Shown here piece by piece: positions 34,198-44,406 of a stretch of DNA of 64,000 bases (positions are counted from its first letter, which is position 1; every line of letters starts with the position of its first letter). This stretch comes from Thozetella sp. PMI_491 (taxonomy: Eukaryota > Ascomycota > Sordariomycetes > Chaetosphaeriales > Chaetosphaeriaceae), in the NCBI GenBank assembly GCA_021432635.1, contig MU270064.1, forward strand, positions 295,166-359,165. The letters are read 5' to 3'. A model generated the notes under the pieces. That model had not been told where the DNA came from and searched no databases. It was given only the letters and a program-made list of their open reading frames with translations. A program made the translations under genes and the position numbers.

Positions 34198-35503
34198 ATG
34201 CGGACTTCAGCAATTGTTCTGGCATGCCTTTTGCATGCGGCCTCGACCGCTGCTTGGAGCCACGCCACAGAAGCTGGCTTTCGCAAGGCCATTCGATCAA
34301 ACGAACACACGCTTGTTGCTTGTAAGTCGGAAGGCCCCGGGCGCGCGGGGCAGATGACCGCTTGTGCTAACGTCTCCCGCGACAGTCATCCTGGTAGGTG
34401 TTCTCACGATAGACAAGAGGACAGCGCGGGGCGGCGCACGCTAACGAAGCTGCTTTTCATCAACTAGCCTGAGCAGTAAGGCCATGTCTCGAGTGGAAGG
34501 AGAGTCCGAGGTGCTGACCCGAGAGCAGCGATGCGAGCGAAGCGCTCGAGCCTGAATGGGTTCGCATCCAGGAGACGGAGCGTGATAACAACATCCTAAG
34601 TGTCGACTGCGCAGCCAGGTCTCAGATATGCAAAGAGTTCGGGGTCGTGTCGTACCCCTCGATCCGACTTTACCGTGAAGGTGGCGCCTCGGTCGACCGA
34701 TACCGTGGCCCTAGGAGAGCCAAGGCTATTGTGGGATTCCTCCGGCGGGCGCTCCGGTCGCTCTCGTTTGTGGACCACAAGAACATAACCTCTTTCCTGT
34801 CGGTCGACGACGTCGTCTTCATTGGCCACATCTCGCCAGCCGATGCGAGCTTGCGGCAGCGCTTCGAGGGTGTCGCGGCCAAATACCGCGACCGGTACTC
34901 GTTTGCCATCTCGAACGAGGCGGGGACCGAATCTGCGCTCGCGTGCTACAACAATGTCGACGACGTACAGAAGTCCGCGGTCGATTTGGCCGCTGTCGAG
35001 GCGCTAGAAATATTTGTTAGGGCCTGCGCGCAGCCAGCGATACCCGAATTAACACGGCGGAACGAAATCGAGCTCATGAGCGTAAGTGGGTGTCAGCCCG
35101 GTGCCCGATACCCATCGAGCACTCTGCCGGGGCGCGGACTGACATGAACTCTGTGCAGGCCGGGAAGAGCATGGTGCACTATTTCGTGTACAAGGAAGAG
35201 GAGCGCGAGCAGTACGTGGCCGAGATGCGGCCGCTTGCGAAAAAGTACGAAGAATACTTGCAGTTCGACACCATCGACGCCACCGAGTACGCCGAGATGG
35301 TACAGATGATGGGCTTCGCTCCAGGGGCCAAGAAGGCCTTGTCGGTTCAAAACCCCCGCAACGGCGACGTGTTTCCGTACCGGGGCGGGCAGGGGCTATC
35401 GGCCGCCGTGGTCGAGGAGTTCCTGATGGACATCATCAACGGACAGGTGCAGCCGTGGACAGGGCAACAGGAGCCGGATGAGAGGAAGCACGAGGAGCTC
35501 TGA
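34198..35503 (+). CDS. ER-resident PDI-like protein lacking the CxxC active site
   Basis: Five exons: 34198-34321, 34386-34393, 34468-34475, 34529-35081 and 35159-35503. Exons 2 and 3 are only 8 nt each. Donors are GTAAGT, GTAGGT, GTAAGG and GTAAGT. The first three introns each contain a CTAAC or CTGAC branch site, and all four end in CAG or TAG. Dropping either microexon breaks the frame. The product is 345 residues: a signal peptide, a thioredoxin a-type domain (DCAARSQICKEFGVVSYPSI, RYRGPRRAKAIVGFL), then b- and b'-type folds (VHYFVYKEEEREQY, FPYRGGQGLSAAVVEEFL). It ends in KHEEL, a HEEL-type ER-retrieval signal. The segment aligned with APWCGHCKAL reads LPEHDASEAL, so both cysteines are gone. 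It is therefore likely a redox-inactive chaperone or enzyme partner. The a' domain of classical PDI is absent. Confidence 0.88.
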
Positions 35504-35809
35504 GAGCTAGACTGCCAACCAGTGCTATTGTAATGCAGACCAAGGTATGCTCAAGTAGCCAGGAACCCGACGATGCATGAGCTCGTGGCCAGCGTGAACT
35601 GCCGTGTGTAACCAACCATGCAGCAAATTTCCCGAATTGGGGCCCGGGATGGATACTTGCGAGAAGGCGCGATCCGGGCTACGCGAAATGAGTCGGCACT
35701 TAGACCAACCTCGTGAAGAAAATTTCTCCATGGAACCACATGGCTGGATTTATGGGAACAACGAAGACCCCAGTCGTCAACAACCAAGCTCAGTACGAGC
35801 TAACCACCA

Positions 35810-35900
35810 TCGGGTATGGTGTAATGGTTAACATCGTTGACTCTCACTTCTCAGAAGTGGTTCAACTCAACAGCTCCTGGTTCGATTCCTGGTATCCGAG
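35810..35900 (+). tRNA. tRNA-Glu (anticodon CTC) with 19-nt intron
   Basis: A 7-bp acceptor stem (TCGGGTA with TATCCGA, one wobble) surrounds a D-arm with a perfect A box (TGGTGTAATGG), an anticodon arm GTTGA/TCAAC and a T-arm with B box GGTTCGATTCC. The loop reads CTCTCA, then a 19-nt intron after position 37, then C, so the anticodon is CTC. The T stem CCTGG/CCTGG contains a central U-U mismatch. An alternative pairing with a 14-nt intron would leave an oversized variable loop. A T7 run at 35907-35913 is a good Pol III terminator. Confidence 0.85.
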
Positions 35901-35906
35901 TCACAA

Positions 35907-35913
35907 TTTTTTT
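35907..35913 (+). terminator. Pol III terminator of tRNA-Glu
   Basis: Seven consecutive T residues begin seven bases after the tRNA 3' end. Confidence 0.75.
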
Positions 35914-36325
35914 GATCCTTTTTCTTTTGCCCATCTTGTTATGCAAGACGGCCTAGCGCGTTGGGGTGGTCCGCTACACAGCTCACAGTGGTTGTGTTAG
36001 AGCAAATAATGCAGAGGCTCTCCACAACCCTAAACCCTAGTGGGCCCTGGAAGGCCTGGAAGGGGGAGTAAACAACTCTCAGCCGCTCGACTTCGGTCTT
36101 GCGAAATAACTAGGAAAATCGTTCGAAATCAAGGATACTATTGTGGGCAGGCCGAACTGTGCAACTGCCATGCTATTGAATCTAATCCATCCACACGCCG
36201 CTACCCGCCATCCACCCCTGGCCACCGCGCTACCATGGAAGAGAAAATGCCGGTAAACTGCCGTCGCGTTACGGTAGACTCATGAACAAGTCCAAGAGCT
36301 CAGGGTATATTGGCGTCCTGGTTGC
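35914..36325. other. Intergenic region, 3' of tRNA-Glu and sedolisin
   Basis: About 410 bases including the 3' untranslated region of the minus-strand sedolisin gene. Nothing else recognised. Confidence 0.45.
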
Positions 36326-38762
36326 TTAGGTTAATACGGGCATATATGGAGGTGATGTGGAGGGAACGAACCCAAGCCCAGTCACAGGATCCCAACCCTT
36401 TTTTGCTGGAAACCCGTTGCTTCCGCAGCCAGGATTCTGCCCAACGGTGATGTCGGTGAATACGCCCGGATTGTCGTACTGCCAAAGAGTGTTAGCATTA
36501 GTGCCTCTCTCGATGGCTCCAACATCCGCCCACGAGAGCGAAAGCGTGAGCACCTACCAACACTTGGTGGACGAAACCGACTGTGCTCAGATTCTCGGCC
36601 AGCCTCTCCTCATTGATCAGGGTCAGGATGGAGGCCCAGATCGGCACGGCAACTGAGGTGCCACCCAGACGGTTAGAGAATCCTTTCACGTAAACTCGGT
36701 AATTGTCGCCAATCGCCGAGACGTCGGGGTATCCGCGGCCGGCTTTGTTGAACAACTTCCCTTTCTCGACTCCGACGTTGCTGTAGTTTGTGCCACCCCC
36801 CACGTACCCAACGCTTGACATGTTTGCCCGCTCAATATATTTACTGACGTGCTCCTTCTGCCACGAGGGCGTCGAAAAGACGTTCGAGAAGCCTCCGCCC
36901 GAAGCGAAGTAGGTGGGAGCGACCTCGGTGAAGGCTTGCTCGTCCTCTTCTGTCTGCTCCTCGCCAGCTGTGCTGTTGATCAATGTGGTCGCTCCAACGC
37001 TCAGAACGTATGGGCAGTTGCTCATCGTCCTTGGAGCAAAGACGTCTCGGTTGGGTCCTTGGCACCCGGACTTGGGGTCGCTCCGCCTCCCTCCAACCCC
37101 ATGGTCGCCGGACGATTCTACGACCGTTACGCCTTGGAGGCCCAGCTTCATAACCTCAAGGCACTGCCTCTTCATATAGCCAGGCGGAAGAACGTGCTCG
37201 ACGCCACTGTAGCTGATGGCAATGACATTTGTGGGCTTGAATTCTCCGCACATGAGCCCCCCCTTGTAGCCCCCCTCTCGTAGATTTGGGTAGACCGGGT
37301 CTTGGCATATGACCTCTTTGCAGTTTCCTGTATACCCGTACGCGTCGAGGGAACAGTAGCTGCCGTCGATGGCGTCAAAGAAGGTGTTGAAGAAGCCATT
37401 ATATTTGGTGTCAGATCTGCCTTGGTCTCGCTCGTACCATTCATCGTCGGTCTGCCAGAGCACTGTGCCCTGAGGCCAGATCAGCGGTATAGCGACTTGG
37501 AAATCAAGGTCGGCTTCTTCGCCGGCCATGCTACTGTCTTCCACTGGACCATATGCCCCATTAATGGCGCGAAGCTGAGGATGCGTCCCGTTGGGCACAT
37601 AGCTGTGCATTTTTGTCAGTTATGTACTTCATAGAACGCGTAGACGGGGATACAAACGGCGCATATGCCTCCCACATGGAGTCGAGATCCTTTTGGTTGT
37701 AATGCTGGCTGAGAGACTGAAAGATTCCGAGCTCATTTCCTGGGGCAGCCAAGGAACCTTCAGGGATGCCATACTGGTCTGCGACTCAGTTAGCCCTGCC
37801 TTTGATGTGCTGGTGTATAGGGAAGGTAGATAAGAGGAGATATAGCCTCACCTCTGACGCATTGTGGCGTGACTTCGTAGCTACATGGGCCAACTGGGGC
37901 AATAGCGTCCACGCTCTTGCTGTTATCAATATGCTCAATATGAGCAATATCAGACTCGAATTGAGCTTCACCTCGCAGGTCTCGTCTCCGTTTCGCCTCA
38001 CGCATAGCTCGGTCGCTATACCCCTCAGACACCAGCTTGATCCCCGGAGTGATGTAGTCTATATTATCTCTTAAGGTCCGCGGTACGTGGTATCTAGTGC
38101 TTTTCATTAGCATAACAACCGCCAGTCGAGTCTAACTAGGACACACTTGGAAGTTGCGACGTTCAAAACACCGGAGTCCAAGTGCTCATAGATGTGATAA
38201 TCAGCAAACAGAATTGTGTTCGCCTCTTCCACAGTGGCTTGGAACTGGATCCACTAGAAGGAGTCAAGAAATGTTAGAAGAATTCGATTATTGAAGCTTT
38301 GGTCTGAGGGCTGTGGTACTTGCTTGCTTGTTTCGGGACTGTGTTATTCTTTCTCTACCGATTCCACTTGCAACGAGCCAGCCTTGGACCGCAGCGACAG
38401 ATGCATTGGCGGGAGTGAAGAGGTCGACTACTTCATCGTATGTCAAGTGTTTCCCATAATTCGGCGACAAAGGATGAGAGCTACCAGCTTTGTTAGGGAG
38501 TAGGGCAAAGTGCCATGGGAATTTGGCGCACGTACATATCCACAAGCAAATCGTGTCCTTTCTGAAGGTTGGACTGCTTGAGGCCAATCCTCATGGGCAG
38601 GAGAGCGCTCGGATCAGCATACTCTCTCTTGGCCCATCCTTCAAGATGGATCTTGTCGTGTTGCTCGTGAATCACGTGGCTCTTGGGGACAGGTCTGTGG
38701 AAGGTAGGGGATGCGAATACATGATGACTTAGGGCTGCCCATGCGAGCACCTGGAGCCGCAT
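36326..38762 (-). CDS. Sedolisin-family serine-carboxyl peptidase (S53, tripeptidyl-peptidase-like)
   Basis: Seven exons in gene order: 38536-38762, 38324-38480, 38147-38253, 37852-38093, 37658-37778, 36558-37602 and 36326-36478. The product is 683 residues. A signal peptide (MRLQVLAWAALSHHVFA) leads a pro-domain with the S53 hallmarks LLVDISHPLSPNYGKHLTYD, WIQFQATVEEAN and DYITPGIKL. The catalytic domain starts near APGNELGIFQ. Catalytic residues are Glu314 and Asp318 (EEADLDFQ), Asp451 (ESSGDHG) and Ser601 (LGGTSVAVP, where SGTS is usual). The calcium site is seen in DITVGQNPGC and GWDPVTGLG. Six introns of 53-79 bp lie between the exons; intron 2 only keeps the frame with a GC donor (GCAAGT). 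The enzyme is secreted and acid-active by family. Confidence 0.93.
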
Positions 38763-40150
38763 CTTGTCTGCTCGTCCTAAGTTGCGAGGATCTGCCCTGT
38801 TCCTACCCGAGCACGTACCCGATAGGTTGTCTAGGCGCTGTACCGGTGCGGTCAACAAACTTCAGCGAGACAAACCCGGCCCGGAGCAGATCATACATAT
38901 ACCCTTAGAGCTACCTGGGGCCTTTCACTAGAGGCACAGCACTATGCTATCTCACAGGCCGGATAGGCGCGTTGATACCGAGCTGAAGGAATCCCTTTTT
39001 CTATTTGTGCACCTGTCCATGTCATGCCTAGCCCGAGGTAGGCCGGGATTGGTGCGCCCATGATACCGGATAAATGGGCTGATAGATTGGCCCGAGCCTA
39101 TTTCAATTCTTCGAGGCGTCGTGGGTCACCCTCAATCTCTGGACCCCGAACCGACAGACATACAGTCCTTGGGAAGGGTCCAAAGGCGGGATATGGGTGG
39201 CCGGCCTTGGTCTAGGCTCATATGCCAGGTCAGCGCCAAGCGCAGGGGGTCCCGAGCCAAAAGTCAGGTCCTCTAGCTCTTTGCTCCGGACGAGCGAAAT
39301 TCACTGCGCTCGATTTCTGGCTCAAATGATACTAGAATGCGCACTTCTAAACCTAATCTTTCTGCAAGTTCAGAGATCTGGTTATGCCTTCGTATCTAGC
39401 TAGTTGTGGCAGTGCAGCAGGTTTCACGAGGCGGACAACGCGCTCCAGCATCTTCGGACCACGGCGGTCCCAGCGCCACGGGCGACCGGTTAAGTCGCAT
39501 GACGCCAAGTGAAGGGACCGAATTTTTAAGCGGAAGCGGACCTCCGATAGAGCAGCTGATGTTCGGATCGGAGCTCCAACTCTACGCCGTCCGAGGAGCG
39601 GAAGCTTGGTCTCGAATGTCTCGACTAGCTAGTATTCCTACGTAACACTAGTGTTGCCTTGCAGTAGTCAAAGCTGGTAGTTTGCCTCAGACGACGGTGG
39701 TGAAGCCGTAATTAGCACAAGAGATGAAACAGGTATTCCACATCTGGTAAATACCATGCGATTGACGACTAGAAGATCGTGACAGAGGCTCACATGTACT
39801 GAAGGGCACGAGGATGATTTCATGATGCCACATACTTTTCGGGAAATGGTGGTGGTTTGACTGAAATCTCCTATGATTGTATTTTCAGAAGGTTAAGTGC
39901 ACAGGTTCGAGTTTCCCGGCGTGCTACTTATGGTAGACATGGCCGATCAGGGCCCTCTCGCCGCTTTGTCCACTTCTTTGGTTCTTGATACTGTACAGGT
40001 ATTGGTGTCCAGACATATATAGACTGGACCTCCGCTTCTCCGTGCCAGCTGAAAAAGGAGCCTCTTCCACCGCGCTGTCGACATCTCCTTTGTGATCATA
40101 TCCGTGCCTGGCGCTTCCAAGATTCGAATATGCCCGACGCTTACACCATG
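38763..40150. other. Intergenic region
   Basis: About 1.4 kb including the sedolisin promoter and the 3' end of the regulator gene. No gene, repeat or RNA recognised. Confidence 0.45.
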
Positions 40151-42144
40151 CTAAACTGATATGGGACTGATTTCATAACCTCGTTGATCTAATGCTCGAG
40201 AGCTGCTCGGGTTGATAAACTGCAATCGCACTGGTTAGCAAGATCTCGGCATCAGGAAGCACTGACATGTCGCGGAAGGAGCATGACATACCTTTGCCAA
40301 TGTCTCGGCAGGTTTAATGCCCATATTCTCGGACATGGCGTTCAGCCGGCCTTGAATGTACTTCTTTTGCTTCGGCGTCGCAAAGACGCTCACACCAGTG
40401 GTAAACAGGGGCCACAGGCAGGTTATCCCCGCAAAGCCCTTGGGCCTCTCAGCAGTCCCGCAAGGGAAGAACGGCGTTGTGATTGGGTCTCCTGCCCATG
40501 AAAGGAAATAGGGAACGCTGGCAACGATGTTGTTAACGGCCTCCTGTCCAATGTGTTTCGCCTCCAGGTAGTCGACCGTCCTTGTATGGTCCGAAGGCGC
40601 ACAAATCCACTCAGTGATGCGTACGATGATTCCGGCGAGGATGATGCGCGATGCGTCCGTGTTCAGGTGCTTCGCTGCCACCCAGAAATTGTGGAATGAG
40701 TACATCTTGCCTGGGAAGACGCTGGTCTCTCCGATCTGCCCCTCCGGGACCTCGTCCGCCCAGCCCGCCACGGCCTTCTCGAACAGGTCAGGCCTTCCTT
40801 GTACTCGCTCGATCCACCGGCTCAACTCCGTAGCCGTCTCCTTAGCGCGCCGCAGGAGGTCTAGAACCTGCTCGATCTTGTGGGCGGTCCGCGGCCCTGG
40901 TGTCAGTAGCGCATCCGCGTCCGCCCGCACCAGAGTCGTCTTCATGTTGAGCAGCAGGGCAATGTGGCCCATCTTGTCCATCACGCAGTTCTCGCCCCAC
41001 CACTTGATCTCTTCGTGTGACGGCGGACTGGCAACAAACCCAAACATGTATTGCCGCACCTGTCAGGAGTATCAGCACTCACGTCTCGGTACCCCCGGCA
41101 TACCAGAGCTCACCATTAATGATCGCACGAAACCAAATATTTCAATACTCTCTTCGGTGGGAGGAATGTTACTTTGGTGGCGAAGCTTCACGAGCGCTTT
41201 GGCTCCGTTCAGATGGTTCGACCAAGCTCTGAAAGGATCGTCGCTGGCGGCAAGCCCCTAGGAAATGTCAGGCGCGGAGAAAACCACAACTCTTAGTTGG
41301 TTCTCGGGCATACCTCGTAGAAAGAAAGCAGCACCACTGCCGCTATGGAATGGTCTAAGAGTGCCCTGTTTCGGTCCTGCAATGCTGTGTTGATCTCCTT
41401 CAGAGCCCGGCTATAGTAGGTATGCGCCTGGGGAAGAAGACTCCGAGCACTTGGACGTCCTGCAAGTGCCGCCATCGAAGTCGCGGAGAAAGCCATCGGG
41501 AGGGGAGAGTCTTTCACGTCAGCCCGGTTGAGGAGCGGGACTAAGAATGTGCAGATGCCCCGTCCTACTCCTCGGGTGGCTGACAGGACGTAGTTGGATA
41601 AGAAGTAGCATGCGGCCTGGTCTTCGAGGGTCGTCTGGAGGCTCATGGGCAGGCTAGAATACTTCGAGACATAGCCCAATGTGGATCCGCTCTGGGTAGC
41701 CTCCAGCGCATTCTCCAGCGCTGCGTTGCTCCTGGAGGGGCTTGAGATATCCTCCACTGAGGTGGCGGTCGAGCCGTATGATACAGAGACATTGGTGGAA
41801 CTGTAGGCTACTGAGCTGGCAGTCGAGCTATAGGTCGTCGACGGCGATGCCCACGCGGACTCTGGCGTGGAGGTGGTTGTCTGAGAGGGAGGAGTGGCCG
41901 GCGGCGACTTGGCCTTGGGGGCTTCTTTTGCTTCGGGCGAAGTCCGGCGCTGATGCGCCGCCTTGGCTTTCCGGATGGTCGCCGCGGTCTCGTCCCGCAG
42001 GTTGACCTCGAAGGGGTCCCGGTATCCAGGGCAGACTCTCTTGGACTTCTGGCACTTCAAGCATGCCGGCTTGGTCTCGTCGCACCGAATGCGGCGGGTG
42101 CGGCAGAGCTTGCAGGCACGGCTGGGGTGCCCCGTGTTGACCAT
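40151..42144 (-). CDS. Zn(II)2Cys6 transcription factor
   Basis: Exons in gene order 41314-42144, 41114-41257, 40292-41059 and 40151-40219 give 603 residues. The introns are 56 bp (GTATGC...TTCCTAG), 54 bp (GTGAGC...GACAG) and 72 bp (GTATGT...TTGCAG). The ATG at 42144 begins MVNTGHPSRA. The binuclear zinc cluster has six cysteines at 11, 14, 21, 28, 31 and 38 (CKLCRTRRIRC ... CLKCQKSKRVC) with a basic spacer. A Ser/Thr-rich linker (about 85-150) follows. The C-terminal region resembles fungal 'transcription factor domain' proteins (LLDHSIAAVVLLSFYE, DPFRAWSNHLNGAKALV). It is a nuclear DNA-binding regulator. It is not adjacent to an obvious target pathway, but it lies 2.3 kb from the oxidoreductase/transporter pair and 6-17 kb from the accessory genes. 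Confidence 0.93.
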
Positions 42145-44406
42145 GATGTTCTCGCTGATGGTTTGATTTAGGTAGGTGGGCAGGTTGGAGTGCAAGACCG
42201 GGCTGCGCGCAGCAGTGACGCGTTGTTATCTTGATTTGGGAAAGAACAGCGAACCAAGGTACCATTCTAGGGTGGTGGGACGGGAGTCTCGCTATTTGTC
42301 CCTCGCTGCGACTCTCCGCCTCGTTGCGACCGCGAAACCTGCCGATATGAGATCACCTGTCCGGGCCTGCCTGTCGCTCGGCAGAGGCTATGCTGCTCGG
42401 GAACTTGTACAAACGGTTTCTTGGAAACCCCGCGCTCCGGCACAGAAATGGGCTGGAAAGCATGTGAGGCGTGGCTGTTGACGAGATGAAGATGAGGTAC
42501 TCCAGAAGCCCATCAGGGCAGTCCCGCTCTATTCTCCAGAGAGACCCGAGCGCTCCGCGGGCCAAGTCGAGTATGATCACGGCAGTGGGGTGGAGCTGGT
42601 TGGCTTGTGTTTCCAATCGCACACTGCGAAGTTGAGATGAAACCCGGCCGCACCTGGCCAAAAGGACGGGTGGTGAACCACTTCACGTTGCTTTTGATAC
42701 AATCAATCCCTAGCCTAGAAAACAGATGAAACGTTATTGCGCTTGCTTCGCTCGTTCGTCGCGGGGGCGCGAGTCAGCCATTGAATTGCCAACGCCACGG
42801 TGTAACCGCCAACGCTCGGCAAGAAGGAATACTTGCTCCCCCAGATGCGACATATTGGCTGATCAAATTGCAAACTATTGGGTGGCATCAAGTTATCTAA
42901 CTCTATCGACCCCTTGAAGCCCTGTCTCGCACCCCGGTGGCACATAGCCTGCGAGGATGCTTGCGCGCCCGAAGCGATCCGAGAGCAGAGAGTGCGGGCC
43001 GTCGCAGCTTGGTGCTTTCTCGCATACCACGTACCTGGCTCTCTACGAAAGAGGTATGCCCTGGAATCCGGATTGCTGATATTGCGGGAGTCGTTCCGCC
43101 GCGGAAACGGGCTCAAACTGGGATGGTCCCTGGCCGATCTGCCGAAGCCCCCTGCACCCCATCCCTAGGGATTCGCGCGCTGGCTAGATGATGCGCACCA
43201 GGATCGTCTGTCAATCTGCCTTGGCAAACTTCAATAGGCTTTCGAGCTCGGTCCAAGAGACACGTCGCAAGTCCCGTCATCCTGTCAACCGGCTTTCGAA
43301 TTTCTTCTCCCGCCGGGTTGAGCTGCCAAATCCGAATGCCACTCGCACTAGACACTCGCCCTGGTAGCTCTGGCAGCAGCGAAAAGCACGTGCTGGCAGG
43401 CTTACCTAGTGGACCTACTAGACCGATGGCACATCTCCATGGCTGACTATCAGCTCGCCTTTGGGACGTAGACTTTCTATCATCCCGCAGGTGCTTGTCC
43501 CTCTCAGCCCTTCGAAGCGCCATGGCAAAATAGGTGGCTTTCTTGCGAGGGCTAAGCTCCGAGCACATGTCACAAGCGGTGGTGGGCGAGAAACAAACTA
43601 GAGGTTCAGAGCGAGGTGTCAGTGACGTGAAGGTCCGGGCACGTGGCTGGCTAAGCACCGCCACTGTCGACGTGGATCTTGTTTGGTGTTTTTCTCGCTT
43701 GAACCGTCCCTTTTAGGCAACTCTCCGTCTTCAAAGTTTGGAACATTCGCGTTCGCTCTCTCTTCCGTGGTGTTGCCGTTCCCCCAAACCCCGGGGTGAG
43801 CCCCTCCAAGTCCCCTGCGTGAAACATGTTACAAGCTGCCACGAGGGAGAAGAGCGAGAAAACGATACGTTATATTTCCGGGAACGCCCTCAGCATCAAC
43901 CTCCACCGTGCATCTTCATTCTCCGATAGGTAGTCCAGGTCGAAACAATCGGTAGGCTAGCCACTAACGGACCACGGCGACACAGCACTTTCGTTTGCTC
44001 TGGTCGGCGACCGAGGTGGCCCGCAGATGAATCGCTACTTCCTGTATCTCTGCAGCCGGATAGACATAATAAGACCATATTTTGCTCAGAGCCCCATACT
44101 TCTCTCTCGCCGACCTCTCATCAGCTTGCTACCGGCTGCTCCATCGGATCATATGTCAGTGGCGGCATGAACCGAGGGCAAGAACCTCGGCCCATGCGAT
44201 GAATCCATGATCTCAACGTTAAAGTACTGATCGTCTTCGTCTCTATTTTCATCCTTAATGCGGAGCTATGGTGGAGCGGTCCCAAGAGTTGGCAACTTTA
44301 GGCAGGTATATCTTACTCGGAGTTCCCAATCTAGTGCTCTATACCTCCACTATACCAACTGAAACATTAGAAAAGTCGTTTCAGAACAGATTTTTTTTTT
44401 CTCCAG
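42145..44406. other. Intergenic region
   Basis: About 2.3 kb. Open frames (for example a 183-codon minus-strand frame at 43113-43664) show no domain. The left end is the promoter of the zinc-cluster regulator. Confidence 0.45.

Noticed and set aside
37603..37660. Donor GTATCC in the sedolisin gene
   Set aside because: It gives the wrong phase; donor GTTTGT three bases upstream restores APYVPNGTHP, the expected family sequence.
36326..38858. Several short minus-strand frames as separate genes
   Set aside because: Six introns join them into one sedolisin with continuous family text and a length divisible by three.
43113..43664. 183-codon minus-strand frame
   Set aside because: No domain, atypical composition, isolated in an intergenic region.
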